Shown: piece by piece, positions 1 through 5,588 of the stretch
Layout: the number at the start of each line of letters is the position of its first letter
Position numbering within the stretch: position 1 is the stretch's first letter
NCBI GenBank assembly: GCA_023409265.1
Contig: JAEYHZ010000040.1
Span: forward strand, 1-8,259
DNA: 8,259 nucleotides
Origin: Bacillota bacterium
GTDB taxonomy: Bacteria; Bacillota; Clostridia; Acetivibrionales; DSM-1351
Reading direction: 5' to 3'
Notes under the pieces: generated by a model
Seen by the model: only the letters and a program-made list of their open reading frames with translations
Database searches by the model: none
What the model was told of the DNA's origin: nothing
Made by a program: the position numbers and the translations under genes

Positions 1-181
1 GAACAATATTTTCCAGAGCAATTTCCAGTTGTTTTATTGGGTCATCTGGAACAACTCCCTTTTCATTTTTTCCAAGCTGCCCGGACAGAACCAACCACCG
101 AGTTTGTCCAGAAATTTCTATCTGATGAGAGTAAGCTGCCACTGGTTCATGGATATTTTCCGGATTTCTAAATTTTTTCAT
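1..181 (-). CDS. RidA/YjgF-family protein, N-terminal part (runs off the window)
   Basis: The reading frame starts at an ATG at 181, with AAGGAGTG at 187-194 as a well-spaced RBS, and stays open to the window edge, giving about 60 residues. The start MKKFRNPENIHEP, followed by a SHQIEI segment, then WLVLSGQLG and a PIKQLEIALENI helix, fits the N-terminal half of RidA/YjgF/endoribonuclease L-PSP proteins (usually 125-135 residues). The SGQ(L/I)G turn and the QLE..LENI helix are the typical landmarks. RidA itself hydrolyses reactive enamine/imine intermediates in the cytoplasm, but many paralogues have other or unknown roles, and the conserved active-site arginine would lie beyond the window. 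The gene is transcribed alone towards the left edge. The 48-bp repeat at 265-312 lies in its upstream region. The family call is fairly sure; the subgroup is not. Confidence 0.75.
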   Translation of the reverse strand, partial: MKKFRNPENIHEPVAAYSHQIEISGQTRWLVLSGQLGKNEKGVVPDDPIKQLEIALENIV

Positions 182-264
182 ACAATCACTCCTTCATAAA
201 CTAATAATATCGTTAACTATTTCCATAAAATTTGTAATATAATTTTACTTCAAATTTTCATCTG

Positions 265-312
265 ATATAAAGTATCTTTTATTTTACAACTTTACTCGAT
301 AAAATGGAATAT
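265..312. repeat. 48-bp dispersed repeat, copy 1 (upstream of the RidA-like gene)
   Basis: This stretch aligns without gaps to 6336-6383: the first 10 and last 14 bases are identical, with 9 mismatches in the centre (39/48). Both copies lie upstream of a minus-strand gene, here the RidA-like gene and there the deacetylase, and in both a run of A follows on the plus strand about 40 bases further on. On the minus strand the unit begins ATATTCCATTTTAT and ends CTTTATAT. It may be a shared promoter or operator region, or a trace of duplication; the sequence alone does not decide. Confidence 0.6.
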
Positions 313-386
313 AAATCGGCATACAAGGTATTGCGGCGGTTTTTAGACAAAAAAATAAGCGCCTCCTAGACACTCCAAAATTCCTG

Positions 387-415
387 TTGTATTTCTTATG
401 CTACCGTCATACAAT
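387..415 (+). promoter_or_regulatory. Sigma-A type promoter of the SOS-type small gene
   Basis: A -35 element TTGTAT (387-392) and a -10 element TACAAT (410-415) are separated by exactly 17 bases. The predicted start point, about 421-423, falls at the left edge of the LexA box, so bound LexA would block initiation. The gene start at 451 follows about 30 bases later. Confidence 0.65.
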
Positions 416-420
416 AAAGC

Positions 421-434
421 CAAACATACGTTCG
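421..434 (+). promoter_or_regulatory. LexA (DinR) operator, SOS box
   Basis: The 14-mer CAAACATACGTTCG matches the Gram-positive LexA/DinR consensus CGAACRNRYGTTYG at 13 of 14 positions; only the second base differs. It overlaps the predicted transcription start of the promoter at 387-415, the usual place for SOS repression. This predicts induction of the gene at 451-714 after DNA damage. Confidence 0.75.
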
Positions 435-450
435 ATTTTGGGTGGAAATT

Positions 451-714
451 ATGAAACTATTAGTATGGCCGATAAGGGTGATTTCAGAAAGCAGCGAGAG
501 TGGGGTCGTAACTCCTATTAGGTTCCAAATAAGCAATTCTAAAAACGGGCCAGCAGTTGTAAGAGTTGAAAAGATATTAAATGTATATGAGGAAGACTTA
601 ATTGGAACCAAGGTTCGAATATTTCACTGCCAATCGGTTATTAAAGGGCAGCTTCGTGACTTTGAATTGAAATACGAACTTCCAACCTGTAAATGGTATC
701 TCTATAAAATGTAA
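451..714 (+). CDS. Small conserved protein, probable SOS-regulated, unknown function
   Basis: The frame is also open from a GTG at 442, but GGGTGG at 440-445 is a good RBS for the ATG at 451, and the GTG lies inside that RBS, so 451 is chosen (87 residues). The product begins MKLLVWPIRVI, has a TPIRF motif near residue 22 and a VVRVEKIL strand, and ends with RIFHCQSVIKGQ...FELKYEL and CKWYLYKM. From memory it resembles a small clostridial protein that often accompanies Y-family DNA polymerase (ImuB/DinB-like) genes under LexA control; this recall is unverified and no polymerase gene is present here. It has no signal peptide or membrane segment and should be a small beta-rich cytoplasmic protein. 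The LexA box at 421-434 supports a DNA damage-related role, but no biochemical function can be assigned. It is closed by the hairpin at 739-770. Confidence 0.7.
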   Translation: MKLLVWPIRVISESSESGVVTPIRFQISNSKNGPAVVRVEKILNVYEEDLIGTKVRIFHCQSVIKGQLRDFELKYELPTCKWYLYKM

Positions 715-738
715 TTGTTGCTGAGTTGACTGAACATA

Positions 739-770
739 AAAGCGCAGGCTCATAAATGAACCTACGCTTT
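739..770. terminator. Hairpin between converging genes, terminator on both strands
   Basis: An inverted repeat AAAGCG-AGG-TCAT / ATGA-CCT-CGCTTT, interrupted by two C/A mismatches, closes on a two-base loop. It sits between the plus-strand gene ending at 714 and the minus-strand gene ending at 792. On the minus strand it is followed by TTTTATGTT, so it is best as the end of the lysis-block transcript; plus-strand use is weaker because few T follow. Confidence 0.65.
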
Positions 771-791
771 AAATACTTATCCTTGAATATT

Positions 792-1064
792 TTACTTACT
801 TTCTTTGAAAAGGGCATGAGCGATCAAGGCTAATCCCCCAATTACTAATAGAGGAGCTGCTACTGGTGCCACAAAAGCTCCTAAAGCTAATCCTGCCTGA
901 ACTCCACCACCAACTGCACTTGTGAGAATTGATGTCCCTAGAATAGGTGTGCTTACCGCTGTATAAACAGCTCCGCCAATAGCTCCCGATACACCTGTTG
1001 CACCTGCTACAGCTGTGCTAGCAATTAAACCTGTACCAATAGCTAATTTATCTTCACTATCCAT
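792..1064 (-). CDS. Small Gly/Ala-rich hydrophobic protein, function unknown
   Basis: The ATG at 1064 is chosen because AAGGAG (1073-1078) lies 8 bases upstream; an in-frame GTG at 1073 touches the RBS. The product (90 residues) has a short charged start (MDSEDK), then about 75 residues almost free of charge and rich in Gly, Ala, Val and small residues, with many GxxxG-type spacings (GATGVSGAIGGAV, SAVGGGVQAGLALG), and a basic tail ending FKESK. This implies two or three tightly packing membrane helices. It lies 73 bases after the holin stop with no terminator between, so it is probably co-transcribed with the lysis genes. It resembles, by recollection only, a class of small glycine-zipper proteins of unknown role. 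It could be an accessory lysis or antiholin factor, a membrane-active peptide or a bacteriocin-like product; nothing in the sequence decides. Confidence 0.7.
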   Translation of the reverse strand: MDSEDKLAIGTGLIASTAVAGATGVSGAIGGAVYTAVSTPILGTSILTSAVGGGVQAGLALGAFVAPVAAPLLVIGGLALIAHALFKESK

Positions 1065-1137
1065 ATTCACCACTCCTTCTTATAATTATTTTACCAAAAA
1101 TTCAAATATTTCTCAACATATTAAATCAAAAATTATT

Positions 1138-1599
1138 TTATTCAGTTATCTTTTCTCCAGCAGCATCAACGGTACTTTTAAACAAAGCAATAGCCTTTTG
1201 TAAAAATCCTGGAATTGGAGCCCCCATCTTGCCGGCATTTTCTATAATGCTTCCGAGCTCAGTAAGTATGTACCAAACCAAGACCACCGGGCATAATAGT
1301 ACAGAATATGTGAAGGGAAGCGATACAGCTGATATATTATTGACTATACTCCCTACTACACCATCTAATACCGCTGCGACTAAAACAACCATAATACAGC
1401 CAGCTTTATGCCAAATTCCTTCCCTTCCTACTTTAGAACTCCATTCTCCCGTTTTAACAGCCGCAGCTGATCCAGATATCCAATCACCTGCAAGACATGA
1501 AATAAATATTACGACAAGCCACCCGAACCACCCAAGCATTGCCGATACCGCCACAAACACACCTGTTACCACCGCTTTAAAAGCATTGATATTATCCAT
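1138..1599 (-). CDS. Phage-type holin (Phage_holin_4 / TcdE-UtxA toxin-secretion holin family)
   Basis: The product has 153 residues. Hydrophobic segments lie at about 12-38, 67-86 and 95-113, followed by an amphipathic tail (AGKMGAPIPGFLQKAIALFK). The WLVVIF...GDWISG motif after the first helix, then W(S)SKVGREGIWHK, and the LPFTYSVLLCPVVLVWYILTELGSIIEN segment are typical of PF05105/TIGR01593 holins. Such holins form membrane lesions that release an endolysin, and some members export large clostridial toxins. GGAGGG upstream of the ATG at 1599 lies inside the last codons of the amidase (1602-2281), so translation is probably coupled to it. A second, 5'-truncated copy lies at 6467-6913. All family landmarks are intact, so it may work even though the adjacent endolysin is broken. 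Confidence 0.88.
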   Translation of the reverse strand: MDNINAFKAVVTGVFVAVSAMLGWFGWLVVIFISCLAGDWISGSAAAVKTGEWSSKVGREGIWHKAGCIMVVLVAAVLDGVVGSIVNNISAVSLPFTYSVLLCPVVLVWYILTELGSIIENAGKMGAPIPGFLQKAIALFKSTVDAAGEKITE

Positions 1600-1601
1600 A
1601 G

Positions 1602-2281
1602 TTATTTCCCTCCATAACTTTTCGCCATTTTTATTATTAAGGCCTTAAAAGCAGGGTCTATGTCCTTCCTTTTCAGCCAATACTGATAACTTGAATCTAT
1701 CTTTTCTACAACTATTTTTAAAGCCTCTTCAAATGTTAAAGGATCTTCCATCGCTGCTCTAACAAGAGGTATAAAGTTTTGCTCTGCAGCAGCCTTATTA
1801 TTCCCACCGAACCATTTCAAGCCAGGACATGACTCTGTACCCAGCAATGGTATATTAATATTGCAGTCGAAGGGGCTATATTGAACTTTTTACACAGTAG
1901 TGCATTGATCAATATAATGCTTTGCTTTTGCTCCTCTGTCATATTGTCAGAATCGAAGATACCCACATTTTGAATAGTTATTGAGTCCTTGTTGCCTGGA
2001 CTCAGAAATCCTCCACCATCTTTGCTTAGGACGCCTACACAAATTGTTCCATCAGGAAATGTGCTGAAATGCTGTGCTATTTCATTCATTTTGAGTGTTC
2101 CGACATGATAGTTTTCCATACTCCTCATTAACTGAAAATGGTTGTTCTTAACGTCCTTATAGGCTGGACTTGCAGTATGATGCTGCTGAATAGTTTTAAA
2201 CGTTTTAGTCCCTTTTAGCCCTTCAATATACACCCGAACTTCTTCCCTGTTCATTAAGATGAACTTACCTTCTTGTTTCAC
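1602..2281 (-). pseudogene. N-acetylmuramoyl-L-alanine amidase (phage endolysin), frameshifted
   Basis: Two overlapping frames make one amidase. The first runs from a GTG at 2281 (RBS AAAGGGTGAG at 2287-2296) to a stop at 1817-1819 and holds MNREEVRVYIEGLK, the QQHHTASP zinc-ligand region (residues 33-38), HFQLMRSMENYHV, AQHFSTFPDGTI, NVGIFDSDNMT and ALLCKKFNIAPST. After IYHCW (residue 147, about 1841) the sense continues in another frame as GTESCPGLKWFGGN, with the SCPG cysteine ligand of Amidase_2 enzymes, and ends with a 40-residue tail at 1602. From memory, relatives have about 20 residues between the YHxW and SCPG motifs, rich in Asp, Gly, Thr and Asn; here only a few remain, so a deletion of roughly 40 bases not divisible by three is likely. 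Such enzymes cleave the amide bond between MurNAc and L-Ala in peptidoglycan. An ATG at 2254-2252 is an alternative start. The broken catalytic half should be inactive unless there is a sequencing error. Confidence 0.82.
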
Positions 2282-2310
2282 TTGTTCTCACCCTTTCATT
2301 TTTTTTGAAT

Positions 2311-2340
2311 AAAAAAAGACTACCCATTTCTGAGTAATCC
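2311..2340 (-). terminator. Intrinsic terminator or attenuator before the lysis genes
   Basis: On the minus strand GATTACTC (2332-2339) pairs, with G-U wobbles, with GGGTAGTC (2318-2325) around a six-base loop and is followed by seven T (2311-2317). It lies after the helix-turn-helix gene and only about 15 bases before the amidase RBS, leaving no room for a separate promoter downstream of it. Lysis-gene expression may therefore depend on read-through. Confidence 0.7.
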
Positions 2341-2371
2341 TTTTGAACCCTGTATTGCCTTTACATTCTAT

Positions 2372-2421
2372 TTACTATTTAGATGTATTAAACTTATTAC
2401 TATTTAGTTGTATTAAACTTA
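2372..2421. repeat. 25-bp tandem duplication at the 3' end of the helix-turn-helix gene
   Basis: TTACTATTTAG(A/T)TGTATTAAACTTA occurs twice head to tail (2372-2396 and 2397-2421) with one mismatch. The right-hand unit contains the last codons and the TAG stop (2400-2402) of the gene at 2400-2732. The left-hand unit is non-coding, so the gene's last codons are duplicated after its stop. Confidence 0.9.
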
Positions 2422-2732
2422 ATCCACTCATCAAGTTCTTTTTTGCTAAATAATTTTTTATCGTTAGTAATTTGTATATAAGGCATAAATTCATATGGTT
2501 CATAACTTTTTGTTGCAGCCTTTCTTTTTGAATCCTTTGACAGAATATCTTTAAATTCATTTAGAGACAAGTTTAAATAATCAGCACTTTCCTGCTCTGT
2601 TAGTAGTGCTTTTTGAGTTGTTACCTGGTTTTTTCTACCTTCCCTTATTGAGTCACCTATCCAAAAGGATGAAAAAACAATGCTTAAAGCCAGAATGATA
2701 ACTGCAATTGGTAATAGTTTTTTGTCTCCCAA
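2400..2732 (-). CDS. Membrane-anchored helix-turn-helix (excisionase/MerR-like) protein
   Basis: Start is a TTG at 2732 with AAAGGTGG (2740-2747) seven bases upstream; no ATG gives a comparable RBS. The 110-residue product has one N-terminal membrane helix (residues 5-23, LLPIAVIILALSIVF), a polar linker and a soluble domain. That domain reads LLTEQESADYLNLSLNEFKDIL (43-64), the pattern of an excisionase-type winged helix-turn-helix where TxxESAxxLxLS is the first helix-turn, and ends with a wing and an ELDEWIKFN helix (99-107) typical of MerR/excisionase folds. A TM-anchored form would be unusual for a DNA binder; the fold might serve protein contacts, or sense something at the membrane. It stands alone between its promoter at 2760-2779 and the hairpin at 2311-2340, upstream of the lysis genes, and could influence them by read-through. 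Confidence 0.72.
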   Translation of the reverse strand: MGDKKLLPIAVIILALSIVFSSFWIGDSIREGRKNQVTTQKALLTEQESADYLNLSLNEFKDILSKDSKRKAATKSYEPYEFMPYIQITNDKKLFSKKELDEWIKFNTTK

Positions 2733-2759
2733 GTAAAATCCACCTTTCTATAGTTACAT

Positions 2760-2779
2760 ATTATAATTGATTTCAATTA
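2760..2779 (-). promoter_or_regulatory. -10 box with overlapping perfect inverted repeat (possible operator)
   Basis: On the minus strand a consensus TATAAT (2760-2765) sits 12 bases upstream of the RBS of the TTG-started gene. It overlaps the end of the palindrome TAATTGA-AA-TCAATTA (2764-2779), 7-base arms around a 2-base centre. No good -35 element is seen at 16-18 bases. The arrangement suits a repressor or autoregulator, possibly the helix-turn-helix product itself. Confidence 0.5.
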
Positions 2780-2840
2780 CCATTTTACCATTTAGTTAAA
2801 TATTGTAAATCTTCCTTCGTGATATTATTCAATAGCCACT

Positions 2841-2875
2841 AAAAAAGAGCACCTGGATTTTAGTCCAAATGCCCC
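2841..2875 (-). terminator. Terminator of the discoidin/FN3/Ig-like gene
   Basis: Read on the minus strand, TGC and TGGA (2864-2872) pair with TCCA and GCA (2849-2857) around a short AT-rich loop, and CTC plus six T follow (2841-2846). It lies 28 bases after the stop at 2904. Confidence 0.75.
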
Positions 2876-2903
2876 TTTATTCAAATTATTTATATTAATC
2901 AGT

Positions 2904-4196
2904 TTATTGCCTTACTCTAATGTAAATCCTCCCTATTTCTTTACCATCTTTATCAGTAGCAACAATATATGTTAATCCCTCACTTACAGCGGTTACCTTA
3001 CCTTTAGCAGATACAGTTGCAATAGTAGGATCATAAGAAGACCATGTAACATTAGTGATATTTGTCAAATTATCAATGGTTAATCTACAAGTACCCCCTA
3101 CTGTCAAATCGACTGCCAGCTGATAATCCAAGTCTACTACTAGGACATTGATTGATTCTGTATAAGACTTATCTTTACTTGTACAAGTAATTACCGTATT
3201 CCCTGGCTTTAAAGCTTTGACCATGCCATTGATATCAACTGTAGCTATTGTAGGATCAAAAGATGTCCAATCCATTTCAGTATTAACACTTAATTCATCG
3301 CTTACGCTTAATTGTTTCTCTTCCTTTACTTCGAGAACTAATTTTAATTGGTTAGTCGGTTGTGGGGCCGTTGGAGTTGCTGAGACTTCGTTTGAATTTG
3401 AGCTCTCACCGCCAACATTAACAGCACTTACAACATAGTAGTATGTTATTCCGTTTACTAAACCAACATCAGAATATGTTATCGATCCTGTAGTGGTTGC
3501 AATTGTTTGATAAGGTCCACCAGGAGTCTCTGAACGCTTTACAATATAACTCGTTGCTCCTTCAACAGCCTCCCATGATAAGTCGACCTTTGCATTACCT
3601 CCAGTTGCTATAAGATTTATTGGAGCTGTTGGAGTTGTGACTATTGATGCCATCATTTCCATCTCGCCAATAAAAACACCATACCCACTAGCCCCATAAA
3701 CTGTAGAAGATACATTAATTCTATATTTTGTATACTTGGTTACATTATTGAAGAAGAATTCTTTTTTTACATTATTAACCCAATCTGTTACAGCACTTCT
3801 TGTATCTAAAATAATCCACTGAGTACCATCCCAAGCTTCGAAAGTCCAATCCTTAGGATACTGATTTACTGAATTAGTGCTTACATAATTACAACACAAA
3901 GTATATTTAGTAATTGCTTGAGGGGTTTTAAATTCATATGCCAACCAACTGGGGTGTGGATCATTACCAGCCCACCCATCTCTATCTGCAGTACTATGAT
4001 TAAACGCTTTCCATGGTTTAAAGGGTGCACTGTTTACACTACTTGCACTAGCTGCACCATCTGATGTATCACTTGTCATCGCGGGTATTAAATTTTCTGT
4101 ATATTGGCTATCTGCTGCGAAACTCACCGTACATAATGCCGCCATAACCGCAATAAATACTACAAGAAACCCAAATAACTTACTAAATCTTTTCAT
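2904..4196 (-). CDS. Secreted multidomain protein: discoidin-like, FN3, two bacterial Ig-like (Big_2) domains
   Basis: The ATG at 4196 is chosen because GGAGGT (4204-4209) lies seven bases upstream; an in-frame TTG at 4211 is part of the RBS. The product has 430 residues. Residues 1-28 are a signal peptide (MKRFSKLFG, a 15-residue hydrophobic core, SFA-A). Residues 35-185 resemble a discoidin/F5/8 type C carbohydrate-binding domain (NLIPAMTSDTS, KPWKAFNHS, PSWLAYEF, TKYTLCCNY, YRINVSS). Residues 189-275 are a fibronectin type III domain (TPTAPINL, VDLSWEAVEGATSY, YYYVVSAVN). Residues 285-355 and 360-428 are two Big_2 domains with the repeated DPTIATV(D/S)xxGxV signature. There is no sortase motif, S-layer domain or catalytic domain, so it is probably released or loosely bound and adheres to polysaccharide. 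It has its own terminator at 2841-2875. The domain calls are firm; the ligand is unknown. Confidence 0.85.
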   Translation of the reverse strand: MKRFSKLFGFLVVFIAVMAALCTVSFAADSQYTENLIPAMTSDTSDGAASASSVNSAPFKPWKAFNHSTADRDGWAGNDPHPSWLAYEFKTPQAITKYTLCCNYVSTNSVNQYPKDWTFEAWDGTQWIILDTRSAVTDWVNNVKKEFFFNNVTKYTKYRINVSSTVYGASGYGVFIGEMEMMASIVTTPTAPINLIATGGNAKVDLSWEAVEGATSYIVKRSETPGGPYQTIATTTGSITYSDVGLVNGITYYYVVSAVNVGGESSNSNEVSATPTAPQPTNQLKLVLEVKEEKQLSVSDELSVNTEMDWTSFDPTIATVDINGMVKALKPGNTVITCTSKDKSYTESINVLVVDLDYQLAVDLTVGGTCRLTIDNLTNITNVTWSSYDPTIATVSAKGKVTAVSEGLTYIVATDKDGKEIGRIYIRVRQ

Positions 4197-4227
4197 CAAA
4201 TCAACCTCCAATATAATATTTTGTTAA

Positions 4228-4233
4228 ATTATA
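4228..4233 (-). promoter_or_regulatory. Possible -10 box of the discoidin/FN3/Ig-like gene
   Basis: A consensus TATAAT on the minus strand lies about 20 bases upstream of the RBS at 4204-4209. The hexamer 17 bases further up (TTATAA) is a weak -35 match, so the assignment rests on the -10 box and its position. Confidence 0.35.
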
Positions 4234-4299
4234 CCTCTAAACCCATATCATTATAAGTCTGATAATCCATGTCGAATAAAGGTATAATTAGAATTTTAT

Positions 4300-4333
4300 C
4301 AAAATAAAAGAGGACAAATTAATAGCCCTCTTA
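4300..4333 (-). terminator. Second, downstream terminator after the stalk-domain gene
   Basis: On the minus strand AAGAGG (4327-4332) pairs with CCTCTT (4308-4313) around a 13-base loop, followed by TTATTTT. It backs up the stronger hairpin at 4360-4391 and isolates the gene at 2904-4196 from upstream transcription. Confidence 0.5.
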
Positions 4334-4359
4334 CGCTCGTGATATTATCCTTATGCGAA

Positions 4360-4391
4360 ACAAAAGAACCTACTTTTAAAAGTAAGTTCTT
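4360..4391 (-). terminator. Terminator of the stalk-domain gene
   Basis: AAGAAC (4364-4369) pairs with GTTCTT (4386-4391), with the perfect palindrome ACTTTTAAAAGT (4372-4383) as the inner stem; the minus strand then reads TTTTGTTT. It starts 29 bases after the stop at 4420. Confidence 0.7.
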
Positions 4392-4419
4392 ATACTCTTT
4401 TGAACATTTAAAAACTAAG

Positions 4420-5160
4420 TTATTGTTTTATTTCTTTGAATGAGTTTAATATTTTTATAAAGCTACTCTTATATTTATCATATACGTCTTGAGATGTGTA
4501 AGCCAATAATTGGTAATAGCTATCATTTGTTTCAATTATTGTACACAAATATTTAAGCTTAACTTTTTGAGTTTCACCCTGCATTTCAAATTGCAGTGCG
4601 GAATAATCATTTATTTTTATTGAACTTGGTTCAGTTGTAACTGGATCTGTTAATTTATTCACCATATTGGTTGTTATTAGCGAACAATAGTCATCTATAG
4701 TGGCATCACCAGAAAGCATACTCTTATTATCGCGAATAACTAGAAAACCACTCTGACTATTAGTATAGCTTAAAGTTGTTGATATATTAGAGTCATTAAA
4801 TTCTGTCCAACCTTTTGGAAATATTAATTGAACACGATCATCAGAAGTTTTTACAACAGTTCCATTTGAATTTTGGTTTTTAGACGCTCCTATATATGCA
4901 ATTTTACTTTTAGAATCGTATGTATAATTTTTCCCCATCGATCTAGCTATAAAATCTATTGGTACATATATTTTACCATTATAAGTAATTGGTTTTGAGT
5001 CAGCTTTAGGAGTTTTCTCAACACCATCAAATACCATTCTAATATTATCGAATGTGACTTTTATACTCTTACTGTTAGCTGCTGCAAAAACTATATTTGT
5101 GGTTAATAAAACAACCAATACACCTGAAATAAACCCTTTGATATAAGATTTCTTGCTCAT
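4420..5160 (-). CDS. Secreted stalk-domain (copper amine oxidase N-terminal-like) protein with PsbP/DUF1795-like C-terminal part
   Basis: The ATG at 5160 has AAGGGGG about seven bases upstream. Of 246 residues, 1-27 form a signal peptide (MSKKSYIKGF, hydrophobic core, VFA-AA). Residues 33-92 are a stalk domain of the copper amine oxidase N-terminal type (IKVTFDNIRMVFDG, PITYNGKIYVPIDFIARSMG, YDSKSKIAYIG), common in secreted clostridial and paenibacillal proteins and not itself an oxidase. After an Asn-rich linker, residues 105-246 resemble PsbP/DUF1795-type folds (VQLIFPKGWTEFN, a central LVIRDNK strand, a YCSLITTNMVNKL helix, and a closing YDKYKSSFIKILNSFKEI helix). No catalytic residues are visible. 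It should be extracytoplasmic; there is no lipobox cysteine, so it is probably free or wall-associated. It is monocistronic, with terminators at 4300-4391. Role unknown. Confidence 0.82.
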   Translation of the reverse strand: MSKKSYIKGFISGVLVVLLTTNIVFAAANSKSIKVTFDNIRMVFDGVEKTPKADSKPITYNGKIYVPIDFIARSMGKNYTYDSKSKIAYIGASKNQNSNGTVVKTSDDRVQLIFPKGWTEFNDSNISTTLSYTNSQSGFLVIRDNKSMLSGDATIDDYCSLITTNMVNKLTDPVTTEPSSIKINDYSALQFEMQGETQKVKLKYLCTIIETNDSYYQLLAYTSQDVYDKYKSSFIKILNSFKEIKQ

Positions 5161-5199
5161 AAAATCCCCCTTTGCTTATTTTTTGATAACTTGCCTATA

Positions 5200-5205
5200 A
5201 TATTA
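5200..5205 (-). promoter_or_regulatory. Possible extended -10 promoter of the stalk-domain gene
   Basis: The minus strand reads TGGTAATAT, an extended -10 (TG-N-TAATAT), about 30 bases upstream of the RBS of the gene starting at 5160. No good -35 element is seen, which an extended -10 can tolerate. Confidence 0.3.
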
Positions 5206-5247
5206 CCATCATGTACCAAAAAATAAAAGGTTTCATTATAATAATTC

Positions 5248-5346
5248 TTATCCGACTATTTCCGTTTTTTGTTCTACTGATATCCAAGCCTTTGATACCG
5301 CTATGTCTAACTGCTCTGCCGTCAGCTTTCCTGCATGATATACCAT
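5248..5346 (-). pseudogene. XkdX-like phage small protein, remnant
   Basis: A 32-residue frame from the ATG at 5346 to TAA at 5248 reads MVYHAGKLTAEQLDIAVSKA then WISVEQKTEIVG. The pattern Y..GKLT.EQLD.AV.K.WI..EQK.EI is that of XkdX-type proteins (about 45 residues) encoded just upstream of phage lysis genes. The same frame continues upstream through a TGA at 5350-5352 to about 5405, where repeat A begins, with no good start or RBS. The gene therefore appears cut off by repeat A and carries a nonsense codon; the short form might still be made. Together with the two holin copies it shows that this part is phage-derived. Confidence 0.5.
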
Positions 5347-5478
5347 AAATCAAGGTACAAACTGCCTATCGGACGAAAACCCAACAAAAATATTTATTTA
5401 GTTGAATTTTGGTGTTTGGGAGCACCGAAAGCCTTTTAGGTTGACTGGAAATACCTCTTATTACCATTTACATGCAAC

Positions 5479-5504
5479 AAAAAGGAGATAACAGATGCTA
5501 TCTC
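5479..5504 (-). terminator. Second terminator in repeat A
   Basis: GAGATAGC (5497-5504) pairs with GTTATCTC (5485-5492) with one G-U pair around a four-base loop, followed by C and five T (5479-5483). The stem is identical in copy B; only the loop differs. Confidence 0.75.
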
Positions 5505-5527
5505 TCTACATATATATACACATAATA

Positions 5528-5548
5528 AAGAAAAGAGCCCGAAGGCTT
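5528..5548 (-). terminator. First terminator in repeat A, downstream of the deacetylase gene
   Basis: The minus strand has AGCC-TTCG-GGCT, a short GC stem with a stable tetraloop, followed by CTTTTCTTT. It is the first terminator after the stop at 5589. Confidence 0.7.
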
Positions 5549-5588
5549 ATTATTATAATGATGCGAATTATTCTATTTCTTAATACGC

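Larger units (their letters stand above)
5407..5556. repeat. 150-bp direct repeat, copy A
   Basis: Aligns over its whole length with 6895-7043: 12 mismatches and one single-base indel, about 91% identity. The left boundary (TTTTGG) is sharp: left of A lies the XkdX-like remnant, left of B the truncated holin. The right boundary is 32 bases after the deacetylase stop, and a short AATTATTC-AT match continues beyond it. The unit carries two hairpins that act as minus-strand terminators, but also a conserved non-hairpin stretch (AGCACCGAAAGCCTTTTAG, CTTATTACCATTTACATG), so it is more than a terminator. No terminal inverted repeats, attC-like core sites or open reading frame were seen. Confidence 0.9.

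Noticed and set aside
396..611. Minus-strand open frame opposite the SOS-type gene
   Set aside because: It overlaps the promoter, the LexA box and a gene with a good RBS, and has no RBS or domain of its own.
1229..1648. Long plus-strand open frame of 139 codons opposite the holin
   Set aside because: It is antisense to a clearly conserved holin; its composition (Thr/Pro/Ile-rich) is what the reverse of a hydrophobic gene gives, and it has no RBS.
4420..5160. Copper amine oxidase enzyme
   Set aside because: Only the small N-terminal-like stalk domain is present; there is no catalytic domain, topaquinone tyrosine motif or copper-binding histidine set.
5407..5556. Repeat A/B as an integron attC site
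   Set aside because: No RYYYAAC/GTTRRRY core pair flanks an imperfect inverted repeat at a suitable distance, and no integrase gene is present; the hairpins are ordinary terminators.
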